64,000 bases of DNA from Haloferax massiliensis (GTDB lineage: Archaea > Halobacteriota > Halobacteria > Halobacteriales > Haloferacaceae): NCBI RefSeq assembly GCF_001368915.1, contig NZ_CSTE01000002.1, positions 410,248 to 474,247 of the forward strand. Reading direction: 5' to 3'. Within the stretch, counting starts at the first letter, position 1; each line of letters starts with the position of its first letter. This document shows, in pieces, positions 18,036 through 26,167 of this stretch. Position numbers and translations under genes: made by a program. The notes under the pieces were generated by a model that was not told the origin of the DNA, searched no databases, and worked only from the letters and a program-made list of their open reading frames with translations.

Positions 18036-18062
18036 GGATAAAGACACCCGGTGACGGGTGTC
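18036..18062 (-). promoter_or_regulatory. dehydrogenase promoter with GACACCCG palindrome
   Basis: Reading leftward, an inverted repeat with perfect 8-bp arms GACACCCG and CGGGTGTC and a 4-nt centre (18043-18062) touches the TATA element CTTTATCC (18043-18036). The ATG follows 35 bp after the TATA box. A palindrome overlapping the BRE position is well placed for a regulator; the same sequence could also form a hairpin at the end of the lctP transcript. Confidence 0.6.
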
Positions 18063-18088
18063 GCTCCGGGTCGCGCCCGGGTGGTTTG

Positions 18089-18170
18089 CGAGTCGGTTCG
18101 AGGTTCGAATCGAACCGGACCGAGCCGAGTCAAGTCGAACCGAATCAAGTCGAGTCGAGTCGGGCCGAGG
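18089..18170. repeat. degenerate pentanucleotide repeat (CGAGT-like units)
   Basis: Twelve consecutive pentamers between 18111 and 18170 read as variants of CGAGT (CGAAC, CGGAC, CGAGC, CGAGT, CAAGT and so on), and similar but interrupted units extend back to 18089. The tract includes a near-palindrome GGTTCGAATCGAACC at 18102-18116. It lies between the lctP stop and the dehydrogenase promoter and encodes nothing recognisable. Confidence 0.75.
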
Positions 18171-18206
18171 TAGCTCGGCAGGGCCGGGTCGGGGAGCGCC
18201 GGCCGC

Positions 18207-19919
18207 TCAGAACACGCCCGGGAACAGCACGTAGCTGAACAGGAGCGTGAGGACGCCGGTCGCGGTCCCGTAGTACAGAAGCGGGATGAGTTCGAGGCGG
18301 ATGACGCGGCCCTCCTCGCCGACGAGGCCGACGACCGCGAGCGCGGCGACGACGTTGTGGACGGCGATGAGGTTGCCGATGGCCCCGCCGACCGCCTGCG
18401 CGCCCAGCATGACGGTCTTCGGCGTGCCGATCTGGTCGGCGACGCCGTACTGGAAGGTGCCGAACAGGATGTCGGAGACGGTGTTCGACCCCGCGAGGAA
18501 CGCGCCGAACGCGCCGACGAAGGCGGCGAAGAACGGGTAGACGCCGCCCGCGATGCCGGCCATGCCCTCCGAGAGGACGATGAGCATGCTGTCGGTGCCC
18601 GTCGCGTTGCCCGACTGGAGCATGATTTGGACGGTCGCGACCGCGAACAGGAGCGCGATGACCGCCGGCGTGACTTTCTCGACGGTCTCGGCCCACGTGG
18701 CTTTGACCTGTTTCGCGTCCATGTCGTGGAGGCCGATGGTGGCGAGGTGGACCACGAGGAACACCGCACCGGGCAGGTAGAGCAACTGGAAGTCGCCGGT
18801 CAGCCCCGTGCCCCAGATGTCGGCGTACTCGAAGACGAGGTTCGACGTGAGGAAACTCGTCAGCGGGTCGAACACGCGGGTGACGACGAGCAGCGCCGCG
18901 ACGAGGACGTACGGCGTCCACGCCTTCCACAGCGACATCTGCTGGACCGCCCCCCCGTCGGCGGCGACCGCGCCGCCGCGCTGGCTCGTCTCGCCGGGTT
19001 GGATGTCGCCGACCCAGTGGTCGGGCCACTCGGTCTGCGGCGCGAAGTCCCACTCCTCGTCGGGGTGGAAGAAGCCGGCTTTGAGCGCGGAGACGGTGAG
19101 CAGTAGCCCCACCATCGCGCCGACGAGGCCGGGGAACACCGGGCCGAGGAAGTAGGCCGTCAGGAAGTACGGCACCGAGAAGGACGCCCACGCGAACAGC
19201 GTGAGAGGAAGCACTGCGAGCGCCGGCCTGATGGAGCGCTCCTCGCCGAAGAAACGCGTCATCATGGCGACGCCGATGAAGGGGAGCAGGATGCCGACGA
19301 CGACGTGGTTCATCGCCGCGAAGACGGCGATTTCCGACACCCACTGCTCGACGCCCATGCCCTGCGCGTCGAGCGCGTTCGTGATGACCGGCACGTCGTC
19401 GAAGATGTCTATCATCCCGATGATGAGCGGCGTGCCGACCGCGCCGAAGGTGATGGCCATGAGGTTCCCCGTCAGCGCGACCACGACGGCCGCGAGCGGC
19501 GGGAAGCCGAGGCCAACGAGGAGCGGGCCGACGATTGCCGCGGGCGTGCCGAAGCCGGCGGCCGCCTCGATGAACGAGCCCATGAGGAACACGAGCAGGA
19601 CGACCTGCACGCGGCGGTCCTCGCTGATGGAGGCGAAGCCGTTGTTGATGGCGTCGAACGCGCCCGTCTGCTTGAGCGTGTACAGGAGCAGAATCGCCCC
19701 GAAGACGATGTACAGGATGTTCGAGGCGGTGATGAAGCCGTTGATGGTCGAGGCGATAATCCACTGCGGCGTCATGCCCCAACCGAGGACGCCGGCCCCG
19801 ATTGCGACGACCCACGCGACGGGCATCGCCCGCGTCGCGGGCCAGTACCGCCCGACCATCAGATAGGCGATGGTGATGAGCGGGAGCAGGGCGATGAGCG
19901 CGTCGGTCGCGTTAACCAT
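18207..19919 (-). CDS. lctP: L-lactate permease family transporter
   Basis: This 570-residue LctP-family permease has about 13 hydrophobic segments and the family stretch [21 protein letters not shown]. It imports lactate or glycolate with protons. I place the start at [13 protein letters not shown] (19919); an upstream in-frame GTG at 20000 adds a positively charged 27-residue leader lying over the predicted transcription start, so it is less likely. The flanking dehydrogenase fusion and Lut-type genes support the substrate. Confidence 0.9.
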   Translation of the reverse strand: MVNATDALIALLPLITIAYLMVGRYWPATRAMPVAWVVAIGAGVLGWGMTPQWIIASTINGFITASNILYIVFGAILLLYTLKQTGAFDAINNGFASISEDRRVQVVLLVFLMGSFIEAAAGFGTPAAIVGPLLVGLGFPPLAAVVVALTGNLMAITFGAVGTPLIIGMIDIFDDVPVITNALDAQGMGVEQWVSEIAVFAAMNHVVVGILLPFIGVAMMTRFFGEERSIRPALAVLPLTLFAWASFSVPYFLTAYFLGPVFPGLVGAMVGLLLTVSALKAGFFHPDEEWDFAPQTEWPDHWVGDIQPGETSQRGGAVAADGGAVQQMSLWKAWTPYVLVAALLVVTRVFDPLTSFLTSNLVFEYADIWGTGLTGDFQLLYLPGAVFLVVHLATIGLHDMDAKQVKATWAETVEKVTPAVIALLFAVATVQIMLQSGNATGTDSMLIVLSEGMAGIAGGVYPFFAAFVGAFGAFLAGSNTVSDILFGTFQYGVADQIGTPKTVMLGAQAVGGAIGNLIAVHNVVAALAVVGLVGEEGRVIRLELIPLLYYGTATGVLTLLFSYVLFPGVF

Positions 19920-19997
19920 GCCGCACACCTCCGTAGTTCGTTCCAGCCTGTGCCGTTCCAGATTCGTGCCTGATGCGGTGCATCGTGGAATCCGATA

Positions 19998-20019
19998 CAC
20001 AACTTTTGTGATATATATC
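19998..20019 (-). promoter_or_regulatory. lctP promoter: TATA box plus CACAA/TTGTG inverted repeat
   Basis: A strong TATA element (GATATATATC, 20010-20019) is followed on the minus strand by the perfect inverted repeat CACAA-CTT-TTGTG (19998-20010). The repeat sits between the TATA box and the expected start site near 19988, a repressor-like position. A 5' leader of about 70 nt would precede the lctP ATG. Confidence 0.6.
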
Positions 20020-20094
20020 TATCGTTCGTCGCTATTCATGACATATCGGTCGGGGTCGTGTTACTCGGAGTACACAACCCAGTACACTCGTGAA

Positions 20095-20290
20095 TATCCG
20101 GACAAATACGCGGTTAACCGGCGAATTCGAGTTTTACATGGTCTATCCTGTCGATTCGCGTTCGGAGCCAATCTTGGAAAACCGATTCTCGAAACGGCCA
20201 CAACACACGTGTTTCCCGGCCATAATACACGAGTGAATTGGCGATTCACTCGTGTGCAAAGGCTTATGCAGTCGTGTAAACTGGAATTAT
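20095..20290 (+). promoter_or_regulatory. regulator promoter with long palindrome and CACTCGTG boxes
   Basis: A perfect palindrome with 12-bp arms ACACGAGTGAAT and ATTCACTCGTGT and a 5-nt centre lies at 20227-20255. Its half-site octamer CACTCGTG recurs at 20095-20102. A TATA-like CTTATGC at 20262 and the ATG at 20292 fit a leaderless transcript. The palindrome just upstream of the TATA box suggests autoregulation, and the far octamer may influence divergent lctP. With the lctP promoter this accounts for the 372-bp gap between the two genes; no gene is seen in it. Confidence 0.65.
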
Positions 20291-20291
20291 C

Positions 20292-20942
20292 ATGGACGAT
20301 GAGTCTCGCGCGCGCTCTCGAAACGAGCACGGACAGTACGTGGGACGCATCTCGCTGGACGCCGTCTTGGACGTGTTCGAGGAGCGCGACGACGCCGCTC
20401 GCCCCCTCACCGCCACCGACGTGATGGAGGCGCTCGACTGCTCGCGGCGCACCGCGCACAACAAGCTGAACGAACTCGAAGAACGCGGCGACCTCGCCAC
20501 CCGGAAGGTCGGCGCTCGGAGCCGGGTGTTCTGGGTTCCGATGCCCGCCCGCGGGGAGTCGACAGCGGGGCGGGCCGCCGACTCGACCGACCCGGCTTCG
20601 CCCTCCGAAACCGGGGCCTCGGGCGAGGCCGACGGTCCTGACGACTCGGACGCCCTCGACCACCCGCCCGCGGTCTCGTCCGCCATCGAGCGCGCGGACC
20701 TGCCGGGGAGCGGCCCGATGCTCGACGCCCGCCGCGAGGCGCTGTCGGCGGCGTACCAGTACCTCACCGACCACCCGGAGGCGAAGAAGGCGGACTTCCT
20801 GCGGGACGTGTACCACGACTACCCCGCCGGCTTCGAGTCGGCCGAGGGCTGGTGGAACGCGATTCAGCCGGCGCTCAAGCAACTGCCGGGCGTCGACCCG
20901 CCGGAAGAGCGCGGTCACATCTGGCACTTCCTCGGGGGGTAG
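20292..20942 (+). CDS. HTH transcriptional regulator, probable lactate-cluster regulator
   Basis: This 216-residue protein has an N-terminal winged helix (about 18-80: RISLDAVLDVFEER, TATDVMEALDCSRRTAHNKL, LATRKVGARSRVFW), an acidic Ser/Pro/Asp-rich linker (about 85-140) and a compact conserved-looking C-terminal domain (LDARREALSAAYQYL, DFLRDVYHDYPAGF, GWWNAIQPAL). It is divergent from lctP and upstream of the Nramp-like and Lut-type genes. Control of lactate genes is inferred from position and the palindromic operator. Confidence 0.8.
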   Translation: MDDESRARSRNEHGQYVGRISLDAVLDVFEERDDAARPLTATDVMEALDCSRRTAHNKLNELEERGDLATRKVGARSRVFWVPMPARGESTAGRAADSTDPASPSETGASGEADGPDDSDALDHPPAVSSAIERADLPGSGPMLDARREALSAAYQYLTDHPEAKKADFLRDVYHDYPAGFESAEGWWNAIQPALKQLPGVDPPEERGHIWHFLGG

Positions 20943-21014
20943 TCCGGTTTTCGAACGTCACAGCCACCCTACGAATTTATACACCATCGGGCCACAATTC
21001 CGGCAAACGCATCG

Positions 21015-21068
21015 ATGTCAAGCGATTCGCCGTCCGATAGTTCCGTTCCGGGGTGTCCCGTCTCGTGA
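21015..21068 (+). other. 17-codon upstream ORF (or frameshifted N-terminus) before the Nramp-like gene
   Basis: An ATG at 21015, about 35 nt after a TATA box (TTTATA, 20976-20981), opens a 17-residue frame, MSSDSPSDSSVPGCPVS, whose TGA (21066-21068) overlaps an in-frame GTG of the transporter as GTGA. It may be a translationally coupled leader peptide, or the true transporter N-terminus separated by a one-base frameshift. Confidence 0.45.
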
Positions 21069-22909
21069 GCGACGGTCGCCCCGGTTCCGACGCCGACGCG
21101 TCCGCGCGGTCGGACGCGCTCGACGAGTCGGACGACTCCGACGCGGACCTCTCGGACCTCTCGGAGTCCGCGCCCTCGACGGAACCGAGCGTCGCCGGCG
21201 GCGACGACGTCTACGCCTCCGAAGTCGAGGGAAAGCAGTACCGCGGCACGTGGTATCTCCCGCTTCGCTACGAGGAGTTAGAGGAGTCCGACGACTCGGA
21301 CGACTACCCCGAGTCGGGCGACGGCGGGTCGTTCCGCCTCGCCGACCTCCCGCGGGTCCCGCGCGTCGGCCACGTCGTCGGCCCCTCGGCAATCATGCTC
21401 GGGGCGTCGCTCGGGAGCGGCGAGACGCTCTTTTGGCCCGTGTTGACCGCGCAGTACGGCTGGGCGGTGTTCTGGGCGTTCGTCGTCGGCGTCTTCACGC
21501 AGTTCCTCATCAACACGGAACTCCAGCGCTGGACGCTCGCCACGGGCGAGAGCATCTTCCGCGCGTTCGCACGCGTGGGGTCGTACTGGCCGTGGGCGTT
21601 CCTCGTCGGCGGCCTCATCAGCCTCGGCTGGCCGGGGTGGGCCGCAGGCGCGGCGCAGGTCGCCACGACGGCGCTCGGACTCGACGGGTCGGTCGCGCTC
21701 TTCGGCGCGTCGCTCGCGACGTGGAAACTCGTCGCCGCCGCCCTCATGGGCGTCATCTGGCTCTCGTATCAGGTGTCGTCGGTCATGTACAACGCCGTCG
21801 AGGTGTTCCAAATCGGCCTCCTGTTCGTCGCCATCGGCGCGGCCCTGCTCCTCGTCGCCGTCACCGGCTCGTGGGTCGAGTTCGCCGACCTCCCCGCGGC
21901 CGCAGGGTCGGTCGGAACGCTCCCCGAGGGACTGGACATCGCGGTCTTCCTCGGCGGCCTCGCCTTCGCCGGCGCGGGCGGCTACCTGAACCTCTCTCAG
22001 AGCCTCTGGATGCGGGAGAAGGGCTACGGCATGGGCAACTATCAGGGGCGCGTGAAGAACCCGCTCCGCGGCGACGACCCAGAACCCATCCAGCGCGACG
22101 GCTTCGCGTTCCGCCCGACGCTGACGAACCTCCGCCGCTGGCGCGGCTGGTGGCGCGTCGTCCAACTCGAACACCTGCTCACGTTCGTGTTCGGCCTGCT
22201 CCTCGTCGCCCCCGCGCTGATGAGCGTCGCCATGCGCTACGCGTCGGGGTCGACCGCCGACGCCATCCAGATGTGGCTCGGCGACGTCGTCCCGCTTCTC
22301 GGCCCGGTCGGCTCGTTTCTCGTCTTCGCCGTCCTCTTCGTCGCGCTGTTTACCACCGAGTACGCCATCGTCGAGTCGTTCGTCCGCAACAGCGCCGACG
22401 CCCTCTACGAGTCCTACGGCCGCGAGGCCGGCTGGGACCTCCCGAAGCTGTTCTGGCGGCTCCTCACCGCCTTCTGCGTCTGGGGCGTCGTCATCATCTT
22501 GCTTTTCTCCTCGCCGTTCGAGGGCCAAGAACCGTTCTTCTTCCTCGTCGTCGGGGCCGCGATGTCCGGCGTGATCATGTGGCCCTACACCGCCCTCGTC
22601 CTCGTGATGAACACGACGCGGCTCCCCGAACACGTCCAACCCGGCTGGGCGCGCGTCGTCGGCATGTGGTGGGCGACGGGCTTCTACGGCTACTTCAGCG
22701 TCCTCCTCGTCGGGACGTGGCTGACCACCCTCGGCCTCGCGACGTTCCGGACGGTCCCGACGGTCCTCGGCGGCGGAACCGGCGGCTACCTCCTCTGGGC
22801 CGGCTACTTCGTCGTGCAGGCCTACGCGGTGACGAAGTCCGCCGCCGGCAAGCGCGAGGCGGCCGGCACAGTCGCCGACGCGGACGAAGCAGTCGGCCGA
22901 TTCCCCTGA
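21053..22909 (+). CDS. Nramp-like multi-pass transporter
   Basis: This protein of about 618 residues begins with a 100-residue acidic Ser/Asp-rich cytosolic segment, then some eleven to twelve membrane helices. The first helix region GPSAIMLGASLGSGETLFWP resembles the Nramp TM1 region but lacks the canonical metal-binding DPGN, having GSGE instead. Start choice is uncertain: GTG 21053, or GTG 21065 overlapping the small upstream frame. It lies inside the lactate cluster, so an organic-acid or metal substrate are both possible; Nramp assignment is at fold level only. Confidence 0.72.
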   Translation: MSRLVSDGRPGSDADASARSDALDESDDSDADLSDLSESAPSTEPSVAGGDDVYASEVEGKQYRGTWYLPLRYEELEESDDSDDYPESGDGGSFRLADLPRVPRVGHVVGPSAIMLGASLGSGETLFWPVLTAQYGWAVFWAFVVGVFTQFLINTELQRWTLATGESIFRAFARVGSYWPWAFLVGGLISLGWPGWAAGAAQVATTALGLDGSVALFGASLATWKLVAAALMGVIWLSYQVSSVMYNAVEVFQIGLLFVAIGAALLLVAVTGSWVEFADLPAAAGSVGTLPEGLDIAVFLGGLAFAGAGGYLNLSQSLWMREKGYGMGNYQGRVKNPLRGDDPEPIQRDGFAFRPTLTNLRRWRGWWRVVQLEHLLTFVFGLLLVAPALMSVAMRYASGSTADAIQMWLGDVVPLLGPVGSFLVFAVLFVALFTTEYAIVESFVRNSADALYESYGREAGWDLPKLFWRLLTAFCVWGVVIILLFSSPFEGQEPFFFLVVGAAMSGVIMWPYTALVLVMNTTRLPEHVQPGWARVVGMWWATGFYGYFSVLLVGTWLTTLGLATFRTVPTVLGGGTGGYLLWAGYFVVQAYAVTKSAAGKREAAGTVADADEAVGRFP

Positions 22910-22987
22910 TTCGAATCGTTCATAATTAACCGACAGCGTGGCGCTCGAACCCGAAGAACGATTATGTAGAACGCGCTAGCTTCACGT

Positions 22988-23491
22988 ATGTCAACCGGCA
23001 CGGTTGCGACGTTCGAGGACTCCCTCGAACGACTCGAAGTAGGCTGGACACACGCGTCTCCCGATGGGCTGGCGGACGCGCTCGAAAGCGTCTGTTCGGA
23101 CCCGACCATCGGCGTGGAACTCCCGTACGACGGGGCCGACCTCCCCGACTGGGTGAACACGGACCCGACCCCCGCGGACCTCCGCGAGGCGAACGCCGGA
23201 ATCACGACCGCGGGGCTGGGTATCGCGGACTACGGCAGCGTCGTCGTGCAGGGCACGCCCGACGGCATCGAACCGGTGAGCCTGTTCGGCGACCTCCACG
23301 TCGCCGTCCTCCGGCGGTCGGACATCGTCCCCGGCATGCCCGAGGCGTTCGACTGGCTGGGCGAGGAATTCCGCACGGGACGCTCCTCGGCCATCATCGC
23401 CACCGGCCCCAGCGCCACCGCCGACATGGGCGCGCTGGTGAAAGGAGCGCACGGTCCCAAGGAGGTCCACGTGGTGATTATCGATGAGTGA
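22988..23491 (+). CDS. LUD-domain protein, LutC type
   Basis: This 167-residue protein belongs to the LUD (DUF162) family, LutC/YkgG type, a component of the L-lactate oxidation complex. Seen are GITTAGLGIADYGSVVV, the LHVAVLRRSDIVP segment and the C-terminal IIATGPSATADM...VKGAHGPKEVHVVIID, typical of LutC. The last 8 nt overlap the LutB-LutA fusion gene, indicating a coupled operon. Confidence 0.88.
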   Translation: MSTGTVATFEDSLERLEVGWTHASPDGLADALESVCSDPTIGVELPYDGADLPDWVNTDPTPADLREANAGITTAGLGIADYGSVVVQGTPDGIEPVSLFGDLHVAVLRRSDIVPGMPEAFDWLGEEFRTGRSSAIIATGPSATADMGALVKGAHGPKEVHVVIIDE

Positions 23492-25685
23492 GGCGCGCGA
23501 GGCCAAGGCGGCGAAGATTCGACAGTTGATGGAGACCGAGGGCGACGCCGTCGGCACGAGCACCCGCGGGTTCAACGAGGGTCGCTACCAGTCGGTCCAG
23601 TCGCTCGACGACTACGACGGGCTGAAGTCCGAAGCGCGGGCCATCAAGGAAGACGCCATCGAGCGGCTCCCCGAACTCATCGACCAACTGCGCGAGACCG
23701 TCGAGTCCAACGGCGGCACGCTCTACATCGCCGACGACGCGGCCGACGCGAACCGGTACATCCGCGAGGTCTGCGAGGACAAGGAGGCAGAGCGCGTCGT
23801 CAAGTCGAAGTCGATGACCTCCGAGGAGATAGAGGTCAACGAGGACCTCGAAGCCGCCGACATCGACGTGGTCGAAACCGACCTCGGCGAGTGGGTCCTG
23901 CAGGTCGCAGACGAGTCCCCGTCGCACATCGTCGCGCCCGCCATCCACAAGTCGCGGGAGGCCATCGCCGACCTGTTCAACGAGGCGTTCGACCCCGACG
24001 AACCCCTCGAAACCGCCGAGGAACTCACCATGTTCGCCCGCGAACAGCTCGGCGAACTCATCGAGGGCGCGGACGTGGGGATGACCGGCGCGAACTTCAT
24101 CACCGCCGACACCGGGACGATGGCGCTCGTCACCTCCGAGGGTAACGCCCGGAAGACGGCCGTCGTGCCCGACACGCACGTCGCGGTCGCCGGCGTCGAG
24201 AAGGTCATTCCGACCGTCGAGGACCTCCGGCCCTTCGTCGAACTCATCGGCAAGTCGGGGACGGGACAGGACATCACCTCCTACATCTCGCTTCTGACGC
24301 CGCCGGTCGAGTCGCCGACCGTCGACTTCGACGCACCCGACACGCCGCTTTCGGCGACCGAGACGGACCGCGACTTCCACCTCGTCCTCATCGACAACGG
24401 GCGGTTCGACATGCGCGAGGACGACCAACTCCGCGAGACGCTCTACTGCATCCGGTGTTCGGCGTGTTCCAACGTCTGCGCCAACTTCCAGCACGTCGGC
24501 GGTCACGCCTTCGGCGGCGAGACGTACTCCGGCGGCATCGGCACCGGCTGGGAGGCCGGCGTCGAGGGCCTCGACAGCGCCGCGGAGTTCAACGACCTCT
24601 GTACCGGCTGTAGCCGGTGTACCACCGCCTGCCCGGTCGAAATCGACATCCCGTGGATAAACACGGTCGTCCGCGACAGAATCAACCGCGGCGAGGTCTC
24701 CGAACTCGACTGGCTCGTCGAGGGACTCACCCCCGACGAGGAACCCGGCGGCGTCAGCCTCCAGAAGCGCTTCTTCGGTAACTTCGAGACGGCCGCGAAG
24801 GTCGGGAGCTTCTTCGCGCCCGTCTCCAACTGGGCCGCCGGACTCGACGTCTCCCGCGACATCATGGAGCGGTTCCTCGGCATCGACGCCCGCCGCGAAC
24901 TCCCCGAATTCCAGCGCGAGACGCTGAAAGACTGGTTCGAGAGCCGCACCTCTCGGGTCGACGACCCGGTTCGTACCGCCGTGCTCTACCCCGACGTGTA
25001 CACGAACCACGTGCAGGTCGAACGCGGGAAGGCCGCGGTCCGTACCCTCGAAGCGCTCGGCGTCGACGTTATCGTCCCCGACGTTCGCTCCTCGGGCCGC
25101 GCCCCGCTCTCGCAGGGCATGATTGCGACCGCGGAAGACCACGCTCACGACGTGTACGCCGGCCTCGCGGAGCACATCGACGACGGCCGCGACATCGTCG
25201 TCATCGAGCCGTCTGACCTCGCGATGTTCCGAACCGAGTACGAGAAGTTCCTGCCCGAGAAGTCCTTCGAGCGCATCTCGGAGGCCAGCTACGAGGTCAT
25301 GGAGTACGTCTTCGGCCTGCTCGAACACGGCGCGGACGCCGACGCGCTCTCGGCTGGCGCGGGCGAGGGCGTCGCCTACCACAGCCACTGTCAACAGCGG
25401 ACCCTCGGCCTCGAAGGCCACACCGAGGCCGTCCTCTCGGAGCTCGACTACGACGTCGCCACCTCCGACGTGGAGTGCTGCGGCATGGCCGGGTCGTTCG
25501 GCTACAAGTCCGAGTACTACGAACTCAGCGTCGACGTCGGCTCCGAGTTACAGGGGCAGTTCCAGACCGACGAGAACAGGGACCGAACGGTCGTCGCCAG
25601 CGGCACCTCCTGTCTGGAACAGCTCGATTCGCTGCTCAGCCGGCCGACGCAACACCCGATTCAACTGGTCGCGCCGCGGCGGTAA
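23484..25685 (+). CDS. LutB-LutA fusion: LUD, 2x[4Fe-4S] and CCG domains (L-lactate oxidation)
   Basis: This 733-residue protein combines what bacteria encode as two genes. Residues about 60-300 form a LUD domain (TGANFITADTGTMALVTSEGN); Cys322, 325, 328 and 332 form the first Fe-S motif and CTGCSRCTTACP the second; the C-terminal third is a LutA-type CCG region with CCGMAGSFGYKSEYY. Together with LutC it would oxidise L-lactate to pyruvate on the cytosolic membrane face. ATG at 23484 overlaps lutC. Confidence 0.9.
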   Translation: MSEAREAKAAKIRQLMETEGDAVGTSTRGFNEGRYQSVQSLDDYDGLKSEARAIKEDAIERLPELIDQLRETVESNGGTLYIADDAADANRYIREVCEDKEAERVVKSKSMTSEEIEVNEDLEAADIDVVETDLGEWVLQVADESPSHIVAPAIHKSREAIADLFNEAFDPDEPLETAEELTMFAREQLGELIEGADVGMTGANFITADTGTMALVTSEGNARKTAVVPDTHVAVAGVEKVIPTVEDLRPFVELIGKSGTGQDITSYISLLTPPVESPTVDFDAPDTPLSATETDRDFHLVLIDNGRFDMREDDQLRETLYCIRCSACSNVCANFQHVGGHAFGGETYSGGIGTGWEAGVEGLDSAAEFNDLCTGCSRCTTACPVEIDIPWINTVVRDRINRGEVSELDWLVEGLTPDEEPGGVSLQKRFFGNFETAAKVGSFFAPVSNWAAGLDVSRDIMERFLGIDARRELPEFQRETLKDWFESRTSRVDDPVRTAVLYPDVYTNHVQVERGKAAVRTLEALGVDVIVPDVRSSGRAPLSQGMIATAEDHAHDVYAGLAEHIDDGRDIVVIEPSDLAMFRTEYEKFLPEKSFERISEASYEVMEYVFGLLEHGADADALSAGAGEGVAYHSHCQQRTLGLEGHTEAVLSELDYDVATSDVECCGMAGSFGYKSEYYELSVDVGSELQGQFQTDENRDRTVVASGTSCLEQLDSLLSRPTQHPIQLVAPRR

Positions 25686-25869
25686 CGCGCCCCGCTTTCG
25701 GCCCCCGCCGCGGCCGTCGTTCGCGGCGACTCTCTCGCCGTCTTCTCAACCGAACAACACGTCTTCGTCCGGTGATTTCTCGCCGGCGTCGGACGCCCGT
25801 CTGCCGCGCGTCTGCGCCCCGACTCGCGGGCTACGAACAATTAAGACCCGGCATCCCATGTTGGCGGAT

Positions 25870-26163
25870 ATGGACGGGACGCCCGAAGAGATTACGACGC
25901 TCGTAGGCCGGGAGGTCTACTCGAACAACGGTGTGTTCGTCGGCGAGGTCGAAGACGTCCGCCTCGACTTGGACCACGAGACGGTCACCGGCCTCGCGCT
26001 GACGGCGCTAAACGACGAACTGTTCCGCAACCAGATCGAACCCGGAAAGGGCGTTCTCATCCCGTATCGGTGGGTTCGCGCCGTCGGCGACGTCATCCTC
26101 ATCAACGACGTCATCGAGCGCCTGAAGAACCCAGAAGAAGACGAAGAGTCGCTCGTCGCCTGA
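25870..26163 (+). CDS. cdpB1: PRC-barrel protein, probable cell-division factor CdpB1
   Basis: This 97-residue single PRC-barrel protein runs LVGREVYSNNGVFVGEVEDVRLDLD, then VTGLALT, and ends in an acidic tail EEDEESLVA. In Haloferax volcanii such PRC-barrel proteins (CdpB1, CdpB2) bind SepF at the FtsZ ring, and as I recall cdpB1 neighbours the Lut-type genes. I chose the ATG at 25870 (MDGTPEEI), about 30 nt after a TATA-like AATTAAG; ATG 25858 adds four residues. It converges with the DHH gene 4 bp away. Confidence 0.75.
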   Translation: MDGTPEEITTLVGREVYSNNGVFVGEVEDVRLDLDHETVTGLALTALNDELFRNQIEPGKGVLIPYRWVRAVGDVILINDVIERLKNPEEDEESLVA

Positions 26164-26167
26164 CGTT

